This document shows positions 22,501 to 35,000 of a stretch of 64,000 nt of DNA, in pieces. Location: positions 5,559,077-5,623,076 of the forward strand of contig CM021322.1 of the NCBI GenBank assembly GCA_010645155.1, read 5' to 3'. The first letter of the stretch is position 1. The number at the start of each line of letters is the position of its first letter. The notes under the pieces are model-generated. The model was given only the letters and a program-made list of their open reading frames with translations, was not told the origin of the DNA and ran no database searches. Origin of the DNA: Tigriopus japonicus (lineage: Eukaryota; Arthropoda; Copepoda; Harpacticoida; Harpacticidae). A program made the position numbers and the translations under genes.

Positions 22501-25500
22501 TATATTCCCATAATTTTAATGCTCCAATGATTGGTGGAAAGGGTTCAAAGTCCAAACCAGGGATCGGCAACCACCTTTGGGTCAAGGCCCACAAATTGTT
22601 TACACGTTATCAGGGGCCCACCAAACAGACGCTAGTTGGTTCAGGGGCCCACAAATGAACGATCAACGAGCTTTGGGCCCACGAGTACAGAACTATGGAA
22701 GTCTCGCGGGCCCACTATTTTGGACTTTCCCCATAGCTCCTAGGCCCACTAAAGACCACCCTTGGGCCCACATTTGGGCCGCGGCCCACCGGTTGCCTTC
22801 CCCTGGTCTAAACCCTGAAGAGCAACTACAAAAAGTGACAATGAATGAAAAAAACTCATCTATTGTATAACACTAAGTTGCTCATGAATTGACTTACAGA
22901 GATTGTGGCCGTTCCTTTAAGTTCATAAGTACGCTTGAAATACCGTTCTGAGGTTTTGTTCTTCATGAAAGGAGAATCTTTTGAATTTACCAATATCTCC
23001 CCCTCTTATCTTGGAAGGTTCCTCAACCCAGACAGTCTTACATATGGCACAATTCCTTTTGAAACGGATGTTTTAAGCCTTCTTGAAGAATTTAGTTTTG
23101 AGCAAAAAGGCGTGTTCAATACGTGTTTGATACGTTGGCGATCGATTTTGGTTGTCATCGTTTTTGTTCCAATGGTCAATTCAGTTCAGCATGTTATTGC
23201 TCTGATTTAGTGACCCCAGCGGAGAAAAAGGAACGCGAGGAATCCAACCATCCTGTTTTCCTTGTGAAGCTTCGAGATTCCGAGATCATCCACGGTTCCA
23301 CAGCTTCGTTCATGATCCACGTCAAGGGAAATCCAAACCCCGACGTGAAATTGTGAGTAAATGGAACTGAACAAGTTAAACCGGCTGGTTTTTTGAAAGA
23401 GGAAAAAATACTAGGGTCAGTTTGATGTTCCTTTTTTAGCTACAAAGATGGAGTGGAAATAAAGGAAGACAACAGGATTTCCGTGAATCGAGATCATGCT
23501 CCCCATGGGAGCTATGAGCTAACCATTCATCAAGTCAAGGACGAGGATTCTGGAAGCTATTCCGTAGCTGCTCTCAACACTTGTGGAACCGCCGAATGTG
23601 TGGCTGCCGTCACCACCAAAGGTACTGTTCTCCTCGATTAGTCGAGGTCATTGGAACCATGGGGTCCAATTATTCATGAGATGTTTAAATGCTGTTTCAG
23701 ATGCCAAGGATGTGTTTGCCCTGCTTCAAGGCCACGAAAAGAAAGTGGCCGCCGGTGAAGAACCAACCTTCACCTGGTTCAAGTCCGGGCAAGAGTTTGA
23801 CCCTGAAGATAGATTCAAGGTCTTGTTCAAGGACGAGGAAGACACGCTTGCTCTTGTTTTCCAACACATCAACCCGGAAGATGCTGGTCTTTACACTTGT
23901 GTAGCTTCCACCTCCACCGGTAAAATTTCTTGCTCAGCCGAACTCTCTGTGGAAGGGGGTGTACAACAACTCCTCAAGGTAAAATCCCAACGAAACATTG
24001 ATTTTTGAGAGCTAAGCGCAAAAGGAAAATTGATTTGTAGGAGCCGGAACCGCCCAAAATTATCTCGTCTTTGGGCGATGTGGACTCTGCTGTCGGCTCA
24101 TCGGCCATGTTGGAGTTCAAGATGAAAGGCTACCCACGACCCAACATCAAGTGGTCCAAGGATGGCAAGGCAATTCAAGCTGGAGGTCGATTCAAGTTCG
24201 TCAACCCTGATCCTGAGACATGCGCTCTCATCATCACCAAGGTCGAGGCTGATGACGAGGGCAAGTATGAAGTCGTACTGGAGAACGATCTGGGACAAGC
24301 CAAGACCGAAGGAAAGCTGGTTCTGGCTGGAGCTCCTCAGTTCAAAGAGAAAATCGGCGATCAAACCACGGCCATTGACGACCCGTGGAAGATTGTGGCC
24401 AAGGTCACGGGCAATCCCCAACTGACCTGGTACAAGGACGGAGTCCCAATCAAGGAGGACGGACGAATCAAGTGCGTCAAGATCGACGATGAGACCTTTG
24501 AACTACAGTTCACTTCCACTCAAACGGAAGACAATGGCAATTGGGCCGTGATTGCCAGGAACCCGCAGGGTGAGATGTCACAGTTCTTCCAGTTCTCAGC
24601 TCAGATGCTGCCCAGGTTTGAGGTCAAGTTGTCGGATGTGGAGACCAATGAGAACAAGGAGGTCGTCCTCAAGTGCAAGATTGCGTGCGTGCCTCCACCT
24701 GAGGTCACGTGGTTCAAGGGCGGAACGGATATCACGAAGGATCCCAGGTTCAAGGCCAGTCGTGATAAGAGTGGGTTCAATTGCCTTCAAATCCCAAGCA
24801 TTTCCCGGGGAATGGCAGGGGAATTTGAGGTGAAGGCCACCAATGACATGGGAACCGCCAGTTGCAAGTGCAACGTGAAAGTCAATAGTAAGAAACGAAA
24901 TTTAACTCGAAAAAGTCTTGAATAACTATCTACCTAGATATTAATGTCCATCCTTAGCCAAACCCGTGTGTGATGATATGGATGATGCGGACGCGTTCGA
25001 GAATGACGAGTTCACGTTCAAGATCGAATGCGATGGTGATCCCAAACCAGTGTGCAAGTGGACCAAAGATGGCAAATCCATCGACATGGCAGATGGTCAT
25101 GTCACCATTTCTGAGAGTAATGGAATCTACATGTTGACTCTGAAGCCCGTGAAAATGGATGACAAGGGCAAATACGAGGCGGAGTTCACTAATCGAGCTG
25201 GAGAGAAGAAGGTTGGAGCCAATCTCAACGTTTTAGGTGAGTTAATTTGTGCACACTCTTTGCTTTCGAATGGAGAGGCGACAAATTACTGAGCCCGACG
25301 TAAATTAGGGTTAATCGATGATCTGAAACTTTGCTCGTTGCATTCTCTATTCAGACGGAAATGAGATGGATCCGAGAGATTGGAAGCAATCTTTCGAGCC
25401 ATTCATTGTAGAAACCTTGGTGTCCGCTAAATATACCCCACATGGTCTTAGTTTATGGAGAAACCAACAAGTAAAAATTTCAACCAAAGAGGGAGAGTGC

Positions 25501-28500
25501 ACTTTGGGGAAATGACAGTTTGTCTCCTAAAGTAAATATCAAAAATCAACTTTGAGCAAGACCATCTTATTTCATAGAGGCCATGGCCAATGCTAGTCAC
25601 ATTTTACTTGGAGTTTCATTTGTTCCAGCCTTTCCTTAATCATTAACGTACTTCTTGAGAATGAATCCTTGGAGGCCAATCGTGAACGTCACGTTCAAGA
25701 ACTGGAAAACATGCCCCTTTAGAACACTTCCACTTAGATAGAACTAAAGAAGCTCATGGGAAGCTCATGGGAAAGAAGCGTCGGCACAGTCAAGTTGTTT
25801 GGCTTTTTTGAAGCTTGAAATGTTTGCCATTGTTGTTGCCACCATCAATCAGGAAGTTCAAGTTAAAGCGAAAATCGATTTTGCAATCAATTTACATAGA
25901 TCATGCCAGTAAAGATCGATTCAGTCATTGGATCACAAAATAAACTTGAATTCAAGCCCTTCCATGGATATTTTTTGGTCAAAGACTCCTGTTTGGTGTA
26001 TTCTATTCTCTTGCACTTCCTGATTTGTTTGGCTTTTTAAAAGCTTCATGATAAAGCCACTGTCGCTAGTGTTGTGACGACGCTTCTCTCACATGAGCTT
26101 CTGTAGGTAGAACTACGTATGTGTAGTATGCAGATCCCAATTTTTTTCTTCAGGATTTAGATAGAATGAATTGTTTGGCATTGAACATCAAGGGGTCTAA
26201 ACACGTTACATTTTCCATGTAAAAGAAGATCTGATGATGTGAAAAATACGCTGTTTTAACTTTGTACGTCTTGAAGCAGAGTTTGTCGACAAATCAAATC
26301 AAAAGAGCGAAATAAATTTTGCCTGACATCAGATTGGCCTCAAAGATGTTCCACAAATAAAACGGAATGGAGGAAACATTTCTTTGACGCCTTCGTTTCA
26401 AAGTCCTCGTTTATGAATGATACAAAACTTCGTACACGAAAACTTTGATCTTTGTTTCACTTTTCTGGTGCCAAATGCTCCTTCATTTTATTGTCCTTCA
26501 TTCCAGACCAAGAAGAATTGAAAAAGCCTAAGTGTATGGAAGATCTGAAGGACAGGAAGGCCAATAAAGGTGAAAAGACCCATTTCCACGTCAAAATCCG
26601 AGGAGATCCCACTCCCACGGTGAAGTGGTAAGAATGTTTTCCAACGAAAATTGTGACCTGTGATTTCACTCATCAACCTTCCTAAAAAATAACAATGGTA
26701 CATTTTGTTTCTGGAAATATGTACAAGGACAAATATTCCGACGGGAGTGCGTTTCTCCGCCTCTAGAGAGTAATGAATTAATCAGTCTGAGAGAATTACC
26801 ATCCATTTACAGCTCCGAATAGTTGAGAAAGAAGACAAAACATACTCATTTTTACTGCTGCAAACAAATCAAGTCAAATGCTTCTCTGTGATGAAATGGA
26901 AATGAGATTTCTCTTTGATCACTAATTGGTCTAAAGAATGAATTGCATTTTAGGTATCTGAACGATAAGGAGGTGACTGAAGGTGGACACTTCCACATGT
27001 CTGAGAAAGATTTCGTTTATCGTTTGGACATCAAGGACATCTCCGATGATTTGGTCGGCAAAGTCAAGGTGGTAGCCATGAATGAAAACGGAGAGGACCT
27101 ACGAGAGGTAACACGAATCAATTGACGATAATACATTGTCGCAAGTTGTACAAATTGGCGGAGTTGCATTCTTTTGTTGTATTAATAATATCTACCGACC
27201 ACAGGCTGCCCTTGACGTGTTGTACGAGCCGGAATTCGAAACAATGGGCGAGTTCAAGGCCGGACCTGGAGATGTGGCGAAGGTCGTGTGCCGAGTGAAG
27301 GCATCTCCTGATCCCGATATATTTTGGTCTCGCAAGGGCGAAGATGGGAAAGTGGAAAAGATTGAGATCAAACCTGGTTCCAAATGGGAAAGGTTTGTAC
27401 TCCTTTTCTGAGCATAAGAGTTGCTAAAAATAACAATGACTAAAGGATGGACTAAATAGGGTTTTGTATTCTCAATGAACAGATGCCACTTATCTATGGA
27501 GAAAGATGGGCCTTGGGAGGTCCACACTCTCACCATCAAAGATACGGTTCTCGAGGATGCTGGTGAATACCAAGTCAGTGCCAGCAACCGTGTTGGCAAG
27601 AAGGAGGTCATTGGAAGCTTAAAAGTGGTCACCGAGCCACCCAATTTCCCAGTCCCATTGCACGACATCAATACTAAGTTGGGATCCACTGAGGTGTTCC
27701 AAGTTGTGGTGGGTGGTGTGCCCAAGCCCCAAGTCCAATGGATGAAAGGCGACAAGGAGCTGAAGAAGAATAAGCGAATGCTTCTGGAAGAGGAGGAGGT
27801 TGACGGAGGCAAGATCAAGTACAAACTGACCATCAGCGATATTGATATGAAGGACTTTGGCGAGATCGTCTTGAAGGCCACCAACATGGCGGGCGAGGCT
27901 GAATCCGTCAGCGTTTTCCAAATCAATCCTGTGAAGCCAACCATTGTGGCTGACTTCCCCAAGATCGCCGAAATGAAAGAAGGTGGCGATTTTGTGTTGA
28001 CGGCTAAAGTGGACGGATCTCCCCCTCCCACGGCCATTTGGTTATGTGAAGGTGAGCCCGTTCAAGCTGACGGGAAAAGGATCATCATCACCGAAGAGGA
28101 AGCTAAGGATGGCAATGGCATTGTCACCACTCTGCGCATTGTGGGTTGCAAGGATGAGGACAGCGGCAAATACACCCTGTTGGTGAAGAACTCGGCCGGT
28201 GAAGCTCACATGGATTCGATTTTGGATGTGGCCGGCAAGCCCAAACCTCCCAAGGTCGTCAAGGAAATCGAACCCAAAGAGGTCACCATCCCTGGAAAAA
28301 CTCAATTGAAACTCAGTTGCAAAATCTCAGGCCAGCCAACGCCTACCATCAAATGGTTCCGTGATGGCAATGAGATCAAGGTTCGCAAGGGGGTTCTAAT
28401 TTCTCAGGATGCCGGCGGCGGGGCTTCTCTCATCATTGAGAAGGCCCAAGTCAGTGATGCTGGCAATTACACTGCCCAAGGAATCAACGAAGTGGGACAA

Positions 28501-29022
28501 GCTGAGACTTCGTGCACCGTTCACGTCACGCAGCCCAATGAGGAACCCAAATTTACTTCCCTCCTTCGATCTGCCAAGGCTGTCGAAGGGTCGCCCGTGA
28601 AATTGGAAGGAAAGGTTACTGGTCACCCAATGCCGACCATCAAATGGTTGAAAAATGAGCAAGAGTTCATCCCCGATGGCAAGCGGGTCAAAGCTTTCAT
28701 GAATGCCGATGGAACCTTTGGTCTCATTTTTGAAACCACGGTGGGCGACGACAAAGGGGCTTACACTGCCGTTGCCGTCAATGCCGAGGGTGCAGAGGCC
28801 AGGTCAACCGCCAATGTGGCCATTCGAACCCGAATGAAGGAGGGAGTGGAGAAGGCTTTGCCATCTTTTGCTAGACCTTTGGGTGACATTGCTGTCGATG
28901 AAGGTCAAAAGCTCAGGATCACCACACCCATTCGAGGAAACCCCGTTCCAACCTTTTCGTGGACAAAGGATGGCAAGCCATTGGATTCCGACCGCGTCCA
29001 TTTCTTCAGCGATGGAGAATTG
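19551..29022 (+). CDS. unc-89: unc-89 exons 1-11: N-terminal Ig array
   Basis: Exons: 19551-19599, 20114-20362, 23211-23352, 23440-23621, 23701-23978, 24041-24887, 24958-25236, 26507-26627, 26954-27107, 27205-27392 and 27483-29022. They encode Ig1 to most of Ig14 (residues 1-1343). Typical marks are the Trp of strand C (TWLKDNK, KWSKDGK, TWFKGG, KWFRDGN) and the D-x-G-x-Y-x-C/V motif (DSGQYTC, DAGLYTC, DEGKYEV, DAGNYTA). Several domains lack one or both core cysteines, as is common in muscle I-set domains. Ig2 has Phe instead of the strand C Trp. Ig3 is short: the strand B segment with its cysteine is missing (VAAGEE runs straight into PTFTWFK). Confidence 0.9.
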
Positions 29023-32000
29023 GTAAGCAATCATTTTTTTATTTGACCAAGGAGAACAGGAAAAATAATACAAACCTTTTATTCCACAAACTTCTAGATT
29101 GGTATGGAAATTTCCAATGCTGTACTGTCGGATGCTGGCAAGTATGAGTGTCATCTGGTCAATGAAGTAGGCAAAACCACAGGAGAATGCAATGTTACCG
29201 TCCACAAGATCTTCAAGCCACCCGTGTTTACCAAACACCTTACCGATGTCAAGCAAATCCCCGGTTGCGATGCCAGGTTCATTTGTGAAGTAGGAGCCAA
29301 TCCCAAACCCGAGATCCAGTGGCTGTTCAACGGAAAACCCATTGAAGATGGTGGTAGATACAAGATCAAGACCAATGGAAATATTCGATCACTGAATATC
29401 AAGAAAATTACCGAGGCCGATATGGGCGAATATAAGTGCGTGGCTAAGAACAAAGAAGGAGAAGCTGAGAGCAAAGCCAATCTTGAAGTCGTGGAATATG
29501 TGGAGCGCAAGCGCAGCAATGCACCTGAGTTCCTGAAAACGTTCGGAGACGAACTGGTCTTCAGAGGCATGAGTGCCAGATTCACCGCTTTGGTCAGTGG
29601 TGATCCTGAGCCCGAGTTTGAGGTTCTTTTCAATGGAGAGCCTTTGCTCGACTCCGATAGGATCCATATTAGTCGCGATCGATCGGGCTTGATTCGAGTC
29701 AATCTCGTCTATGTGGAGGAAACTGATATTGGAAAGTATGGCTTGCGAGTCTGGAACGAGCATGGTGAAGCCTTTTGCGAGTCCAAGCTCATGTACGATG
29801 GCCTGGAAGTCCAGCCTGACCAATCCTTAGGCGATTGTTACATGGGATTCGATAAATACAGCATAAGTGGACTGCCCATTGCCTTGCCGGACAAACCGTT
29901 GGTCACTCAAATGTCTGACACGAAAGTAACTCTTACTTGGAAACCAGCTTTGGCTTTGGGGCCCAATCTAGCCCCTTACTATATGGTGGAAATGGCCGAG
30001 TACCCAGAAGGAGATTGGGTCGAGGTTTATGAAGAGGTCAGGGGCATCAGTTGTGACATCAATGGTTTGACTCCTCTTCGTGATTATCGCTTCAGAGTTT
30101 CTGTTCGCAACCGTTTTGGACTGAGCGACCCATCACCCTATTGTGTGGCTCATAGATCTCTTTTAGCTGACGATATGAAGCCCAAAGATCTGTTCCTCGA
30201 TGAAGGGGCCAAGTTTGATTTGTCTCAATCTTGCCGCTTTCCCAAAGGCTTTGACATCTACAAGGAACCATATGAAGGCTTTACTCACTTGCCCAGATTT
30301 CTGCAACAAGAGGAGACCGTTCAGTACGGGGTAAAGAATGCCTCCCCTGAAATCACCTGGAATTTGTATGGCTTTCCCATGCCTGAGGTCTCATTTAAAT
30401 TTGAGGGCCAAGATATTGAGATTGGAGACAAGTACTCTTTTAACTACTCAAGAAATGGCGTGGTTAGCCTTCAAGTGAAGGGGTTCTCAGCCGCCGATGT
30501 CGGTGTTTACGAATGTGTGGCTCGGAATGATCACGGCGAAGCCAGCCAACCTGTCCAAATGTTGATGGCCCAACCCCCAGAATTTCTTCGAGCCCCCACA
30601 GAAGTGAACTTGGTGGGAGTCAATGGAGGCAAGATCGAATGCCAGATCTTTGGTGTGCCCACTCCTAAAGTGGTTTGGTATAAAGATTACCATCCGCACA
30701 AGGAGACCTTCCGGGTTCAGGCCTATCACTATCCTCCAGATGTATACACCATGTACTTTGAAGACTACATCACTAAGGATGAAGGTCTTTACACCGTTGT
30801 AGCTTCCAACATGTGTGGCTCAATCAACCACTCGGTGATTGTGAGGATCATGGAGGATGAAAGGGAATATGAATGGATGACTTATCGCAGGACCAAACAA
30901 ATCATTCCCAAAACACGAGGGTTTGACAAGTACTACCACATGTGCGAGGAGATTGGTCGTGGCACGCAAGGAATAACCAGCTTCGTGCAGCAAATCATGC
31001 CAATTGAAGCCGACCAATCGGGTCACCACGTGGTTGAGGAAGCCGATTCCAAGTACTGGTGGCTTCACCGTGGAGTCAAGGAACATGCTCCAACCATTGA
31101 CCCTGTCATGATCCCGTACCGATTCACGGGTGGAAACTTTGCCGCCAAGACGATGCATGGCACTGGACAGTTCAAATCCTGGATGATGAATGAGTTTGAA
31201 ATGATGAACCTACTTCATCACCCCAGACTCATCCGCTTGGTGGATGCCTATGACGCCCGAGATGAGATGACTCTTATCACGGAAATGGCCACTGGAGGCG
31301 AGCTCCTGGACGTTGTCACCTCGGAGAAATACATCACCGAAATCGAGGTCGCCATGATCGTGCGACAAATTCTAGAGGGATTGGAATATATGCATTCCAA
31401 GAGCATTGGTCATCTCGGGCTCACCCCATGTGACGTTCTTTTCACTCGACCTGGAGGTTCTGACATCAAGATTGCCGATTTCTCCTTAGCCAAGCGAATT
31501 GTAGGCAGTGTCAAAACGGAATATGGTCAACCCGAGTTTGTGGCCCCCGAAATCGTGAATGGTGAAGGTGGTGGATTTGGATCCGATATGTGGTCAGTGG
31601 GCATCATCACCTACCTTCTACTCTCTGGAGTTTCTCCATTCCGCGGTCAGGTAAAGGTCATACAGAAAAAATACCTTTAGTCACTAAGCAGACTTTCAGC
31701 TACTACCATTCAGGGCCATGAAAATGTCGAATGCATGAAAAATTGATTTGTGTATATGTTTCTCATCCGTAGAACGACAGAGAAACACTTCAACGTATCC
31801 AAATGGGTGACATCGACTTTGACTTTGAGCTATGGCAAAACATCTCACGAGAGGCCAAACATTTCGTGGCGAACATGTTGGTCTACAAACCCGAGGAGCG
31901 AATGAGTGTTCGTCAAGCTTTGGCTCATCCTTGGCTTCAGATCCTCAAACAACCCGGCATCGAAATTAGTGAGCAATATCAAATCTCCACCGAAAGATTG

Positions 32001-35000
32001 AGAAACTACTACAACGGCTTAAAGTACGACTCGCTTATTGTACATCCTCTGGGCCCATCAAACATATGTCTCATTGACCGAACTTTCCTCCAGGGAGTGG
32101 TATGCCAACGCCTCTTGTGACTTCTTTTACCGCCGACGGCCTTTGGCTGGCGCCTTCACTCATCCATCTTGCATGGTCTATCCACCTGGCGAGCCGGAGC
32201 CAATGCCAGAGAGGACCCCCGAACCACCCAAATTGGAGGAGAGAGAGTGGCGTCGACCATCTTATACCATCGAACCATTTGAGAACCCATCCAAGTAAGC
32301 GTCTGGGTCAATAGTGTTAGTCAATTAATCTTGATATTACGATTCTCAGAACGCCGGCCTGAGAGGTCCAAATGCTAAGAAAGAGTTTCATTCGTGGAAC
32401 ATCGGAAAATTCCTAACCTTAGATGCTAATTGGTCCATTTTGCCTCTCTAGTTACCAAATTGGACCCGATTCGTACTTGCTCCAAGTTAAGGATCCTGGG
32501 TTCCCTGCTCGACTTCGAGAATATCTGGGCGTGGCGAGAACCACCAGCAGAGAGTTTAGAGATGTCACGGTAAGAAACTGTCCCCACCACGAAAAATATC
32601 ACAATCCCCTAATGAAAAAATTCCACGCCAAATCTGCTTCTTTGTTATGAAACATGAATTCAATCAATTTCCTGATTTTCATCTGTGTGCGTTTGTAGTG
32701 TCCTATTGTCAAAGAGCGGAGACGATTCATTGACGTCATGGAAGAGGAAATTGAGATCCGTCGAGAGGATCGCTTGGAGGCCTGGGGTCGAGACGACTTC
32801 TCGGTTTATAAGCCTCACAAGGTCCTGCAAGTCCAAGAGGGCGAGGAAGTCCAAATGGAGGTAAGACACTCACACATGCAATGGATTGACTTTTCCCAAG
32901 TTACGTGCCTTGGATTGGTTTGAACAAGTTGATGAGTTCAAAGACAAGACAACGGGGACAATAAACTTTTTGTCTCGATTCAAAGCTGGAAATAATACTT
33001 CAAACCAGGAGCCCGAGGCTTCTTTTATTAATTTTCACCACTTCCTACTAATAGTTCCAATTCCAATCTGGCGCTGTTTTGCCTGCAATCACAATAGGGT
33101 TAACTATGCTACATAGTGTTTCTTCATGTTTTCATTGTTCTCGTACAACTCTGGCTCCGTGGTTAGTTTGAGCTCGTGTTGGTATGTGCTCAGAATACTA
33201 CCTACGTATTCTCAACTTACCGTGGTGGTCGTAGAGAGAATTAGATGCTGGGATGTACAATACACCAAAACCGTACCACAATCACAACCAATGAATATGG
33301 TTGAACGTACACTCCCTTTGACACAAAGAAAATTCAATATACTAATACCGCTTACCTCAAAAAACAAATACAATAGTAAAGCTTGCAGTACAAAGGCTAA
33401 TCAGATCACCAAAGACTTTGTTTGGCATCTAATGAATGAAGCTTTATTAAAAGGGCCAAATATGCGAACAAAGGTTTAGTAGATTACTCTTTGAAGTCCC
33501 TTTCAAGGAAAAGGTGAAATAGTCTATGCAGCGTTATTATTGTATGATTTTTATTTGTCACTTCTCCCGAAAAAGGCAGGTGCAAATTCTTAGTAGATGG
33601 GTCTTTTCCGACAATTGCAGTACACCAAGGTGAAAGAGGTGATCGATGGAACAACTCCCTTCTTCCGGGAAAAGCCCAGTGATTTGGCTTTGGCTGAGGG
33701 TGAACCTCTGGAGATCACTTGCATGGTGGCAGGTGATCCCAAGCCCTCAATTCAATGGTTGAAGAACGACCTCGTGTTCATGGATGACTCGAGATTGTCT
33801 TTGTCCAGCGATGATGTAGGCCGATCCCGACTAATCTTGGACCCTGCTATGCCTTCCGATGCCGGTCTGTACAAGATTGTGGCTCGAAATGTGCTCGGTC
33901 AATCCGTTTGCAATGTTCGTGTGGTTTTGGGTGACATTCCCGAATCGCCGGATAGCCCAATTGTGGAAGCGATGACGGATACGGATATGCTCTTGTCGTG
34001 GAAGACGCCTAGCCGTCTCAACCATTCGCCTATCATTTGCTACAAAGTCCAAATGGGATACATTGGTAAGGCCGAAATACGTTCTTTTGATTATTAGTGT
34101 TTTGAAACGTTTGTCTTTGTGAATCAGATACGGACATTGATTGGGTGGATCTGGCTGATGACATCAAACACGAATACTTTGTCATCGACAATCTCCGTCC
34201 TTCCAATGGCTACAAATTCCGAGTGGCAGCCATGAACAAATTTGGCTGGAGTATCCCGTCCATTCCATCTGGCATTGCCATGACACCATCGAGTGGATCG
34301 AGCAAGGCTGAGTTCTACGACATCTTGCAAATGCTTCAGGTAAATGACATCATTGATATAGACATTGACTTTTTCTGAGAATGGGATCACACCTACAAAG
34401 ATAGAAATAGCAAGGCATTACTTATATAAAAGGGGCGGGAGAATGTGTGGTTTTGTCGGCGAACAGGAATCAAAGACGGTTGAGTTATGATTTTACGTCA
34501 CTAGAATGCCTTTAGTTGCTTGATTTACATCAAGCTCTTGAGAACTTACTTGACGTCAAAACCACAAAACTTTGCACCTCCAGTCCTTGGCAGAGAAATT
34601 TGATTTCTTGCAATTAAAAATGTAAGAAAAAATATTGGCATTCTTTTGGAATAATGTCAGCTTTTTAAGAAGGAAGCCACAATAGGAGTTCGTACTACCC
34701 GGTCGGTTGGTTAAATGCTACCCCAGACGGCCTGCGTTCGAATTCTGTTAGGGATAGGAATGATATTGTCGAGAGAAATTCTTAAACCAAAAATCTTGAT
34801 TTACCCAAGAAGAACTTTTGCAAGTTATCTTCTAATCTTCTCAAATTCACTCTACTTCTGACCTAAATTAAACAATTTATCAATCAATCATGTCTCTTAG
34901 TTTCTCCCGGGAAGCCTTTAACGGGTGCAAAAGGTAAGGATAGGTCGGTTTTTGAGGTTGTTTGGAAGTAAAGTAGTCGTTTTAAACTGTTTAATAATAA

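Noticed and set aside
27192..28037. 281-codon minus-strand frame opposite unc-89 Ig exons
   Set aside because: The plus strand carries conserved Ig domains with matching splice phases; the antisense frame follows from codon bias.
33126..33479. 117-codon plus-strand frame in the intron before Ig19
   Set aside because: It has no domain and no splice sites fitting the neighbouring phase-0 exons; a length like this is expected by chance.
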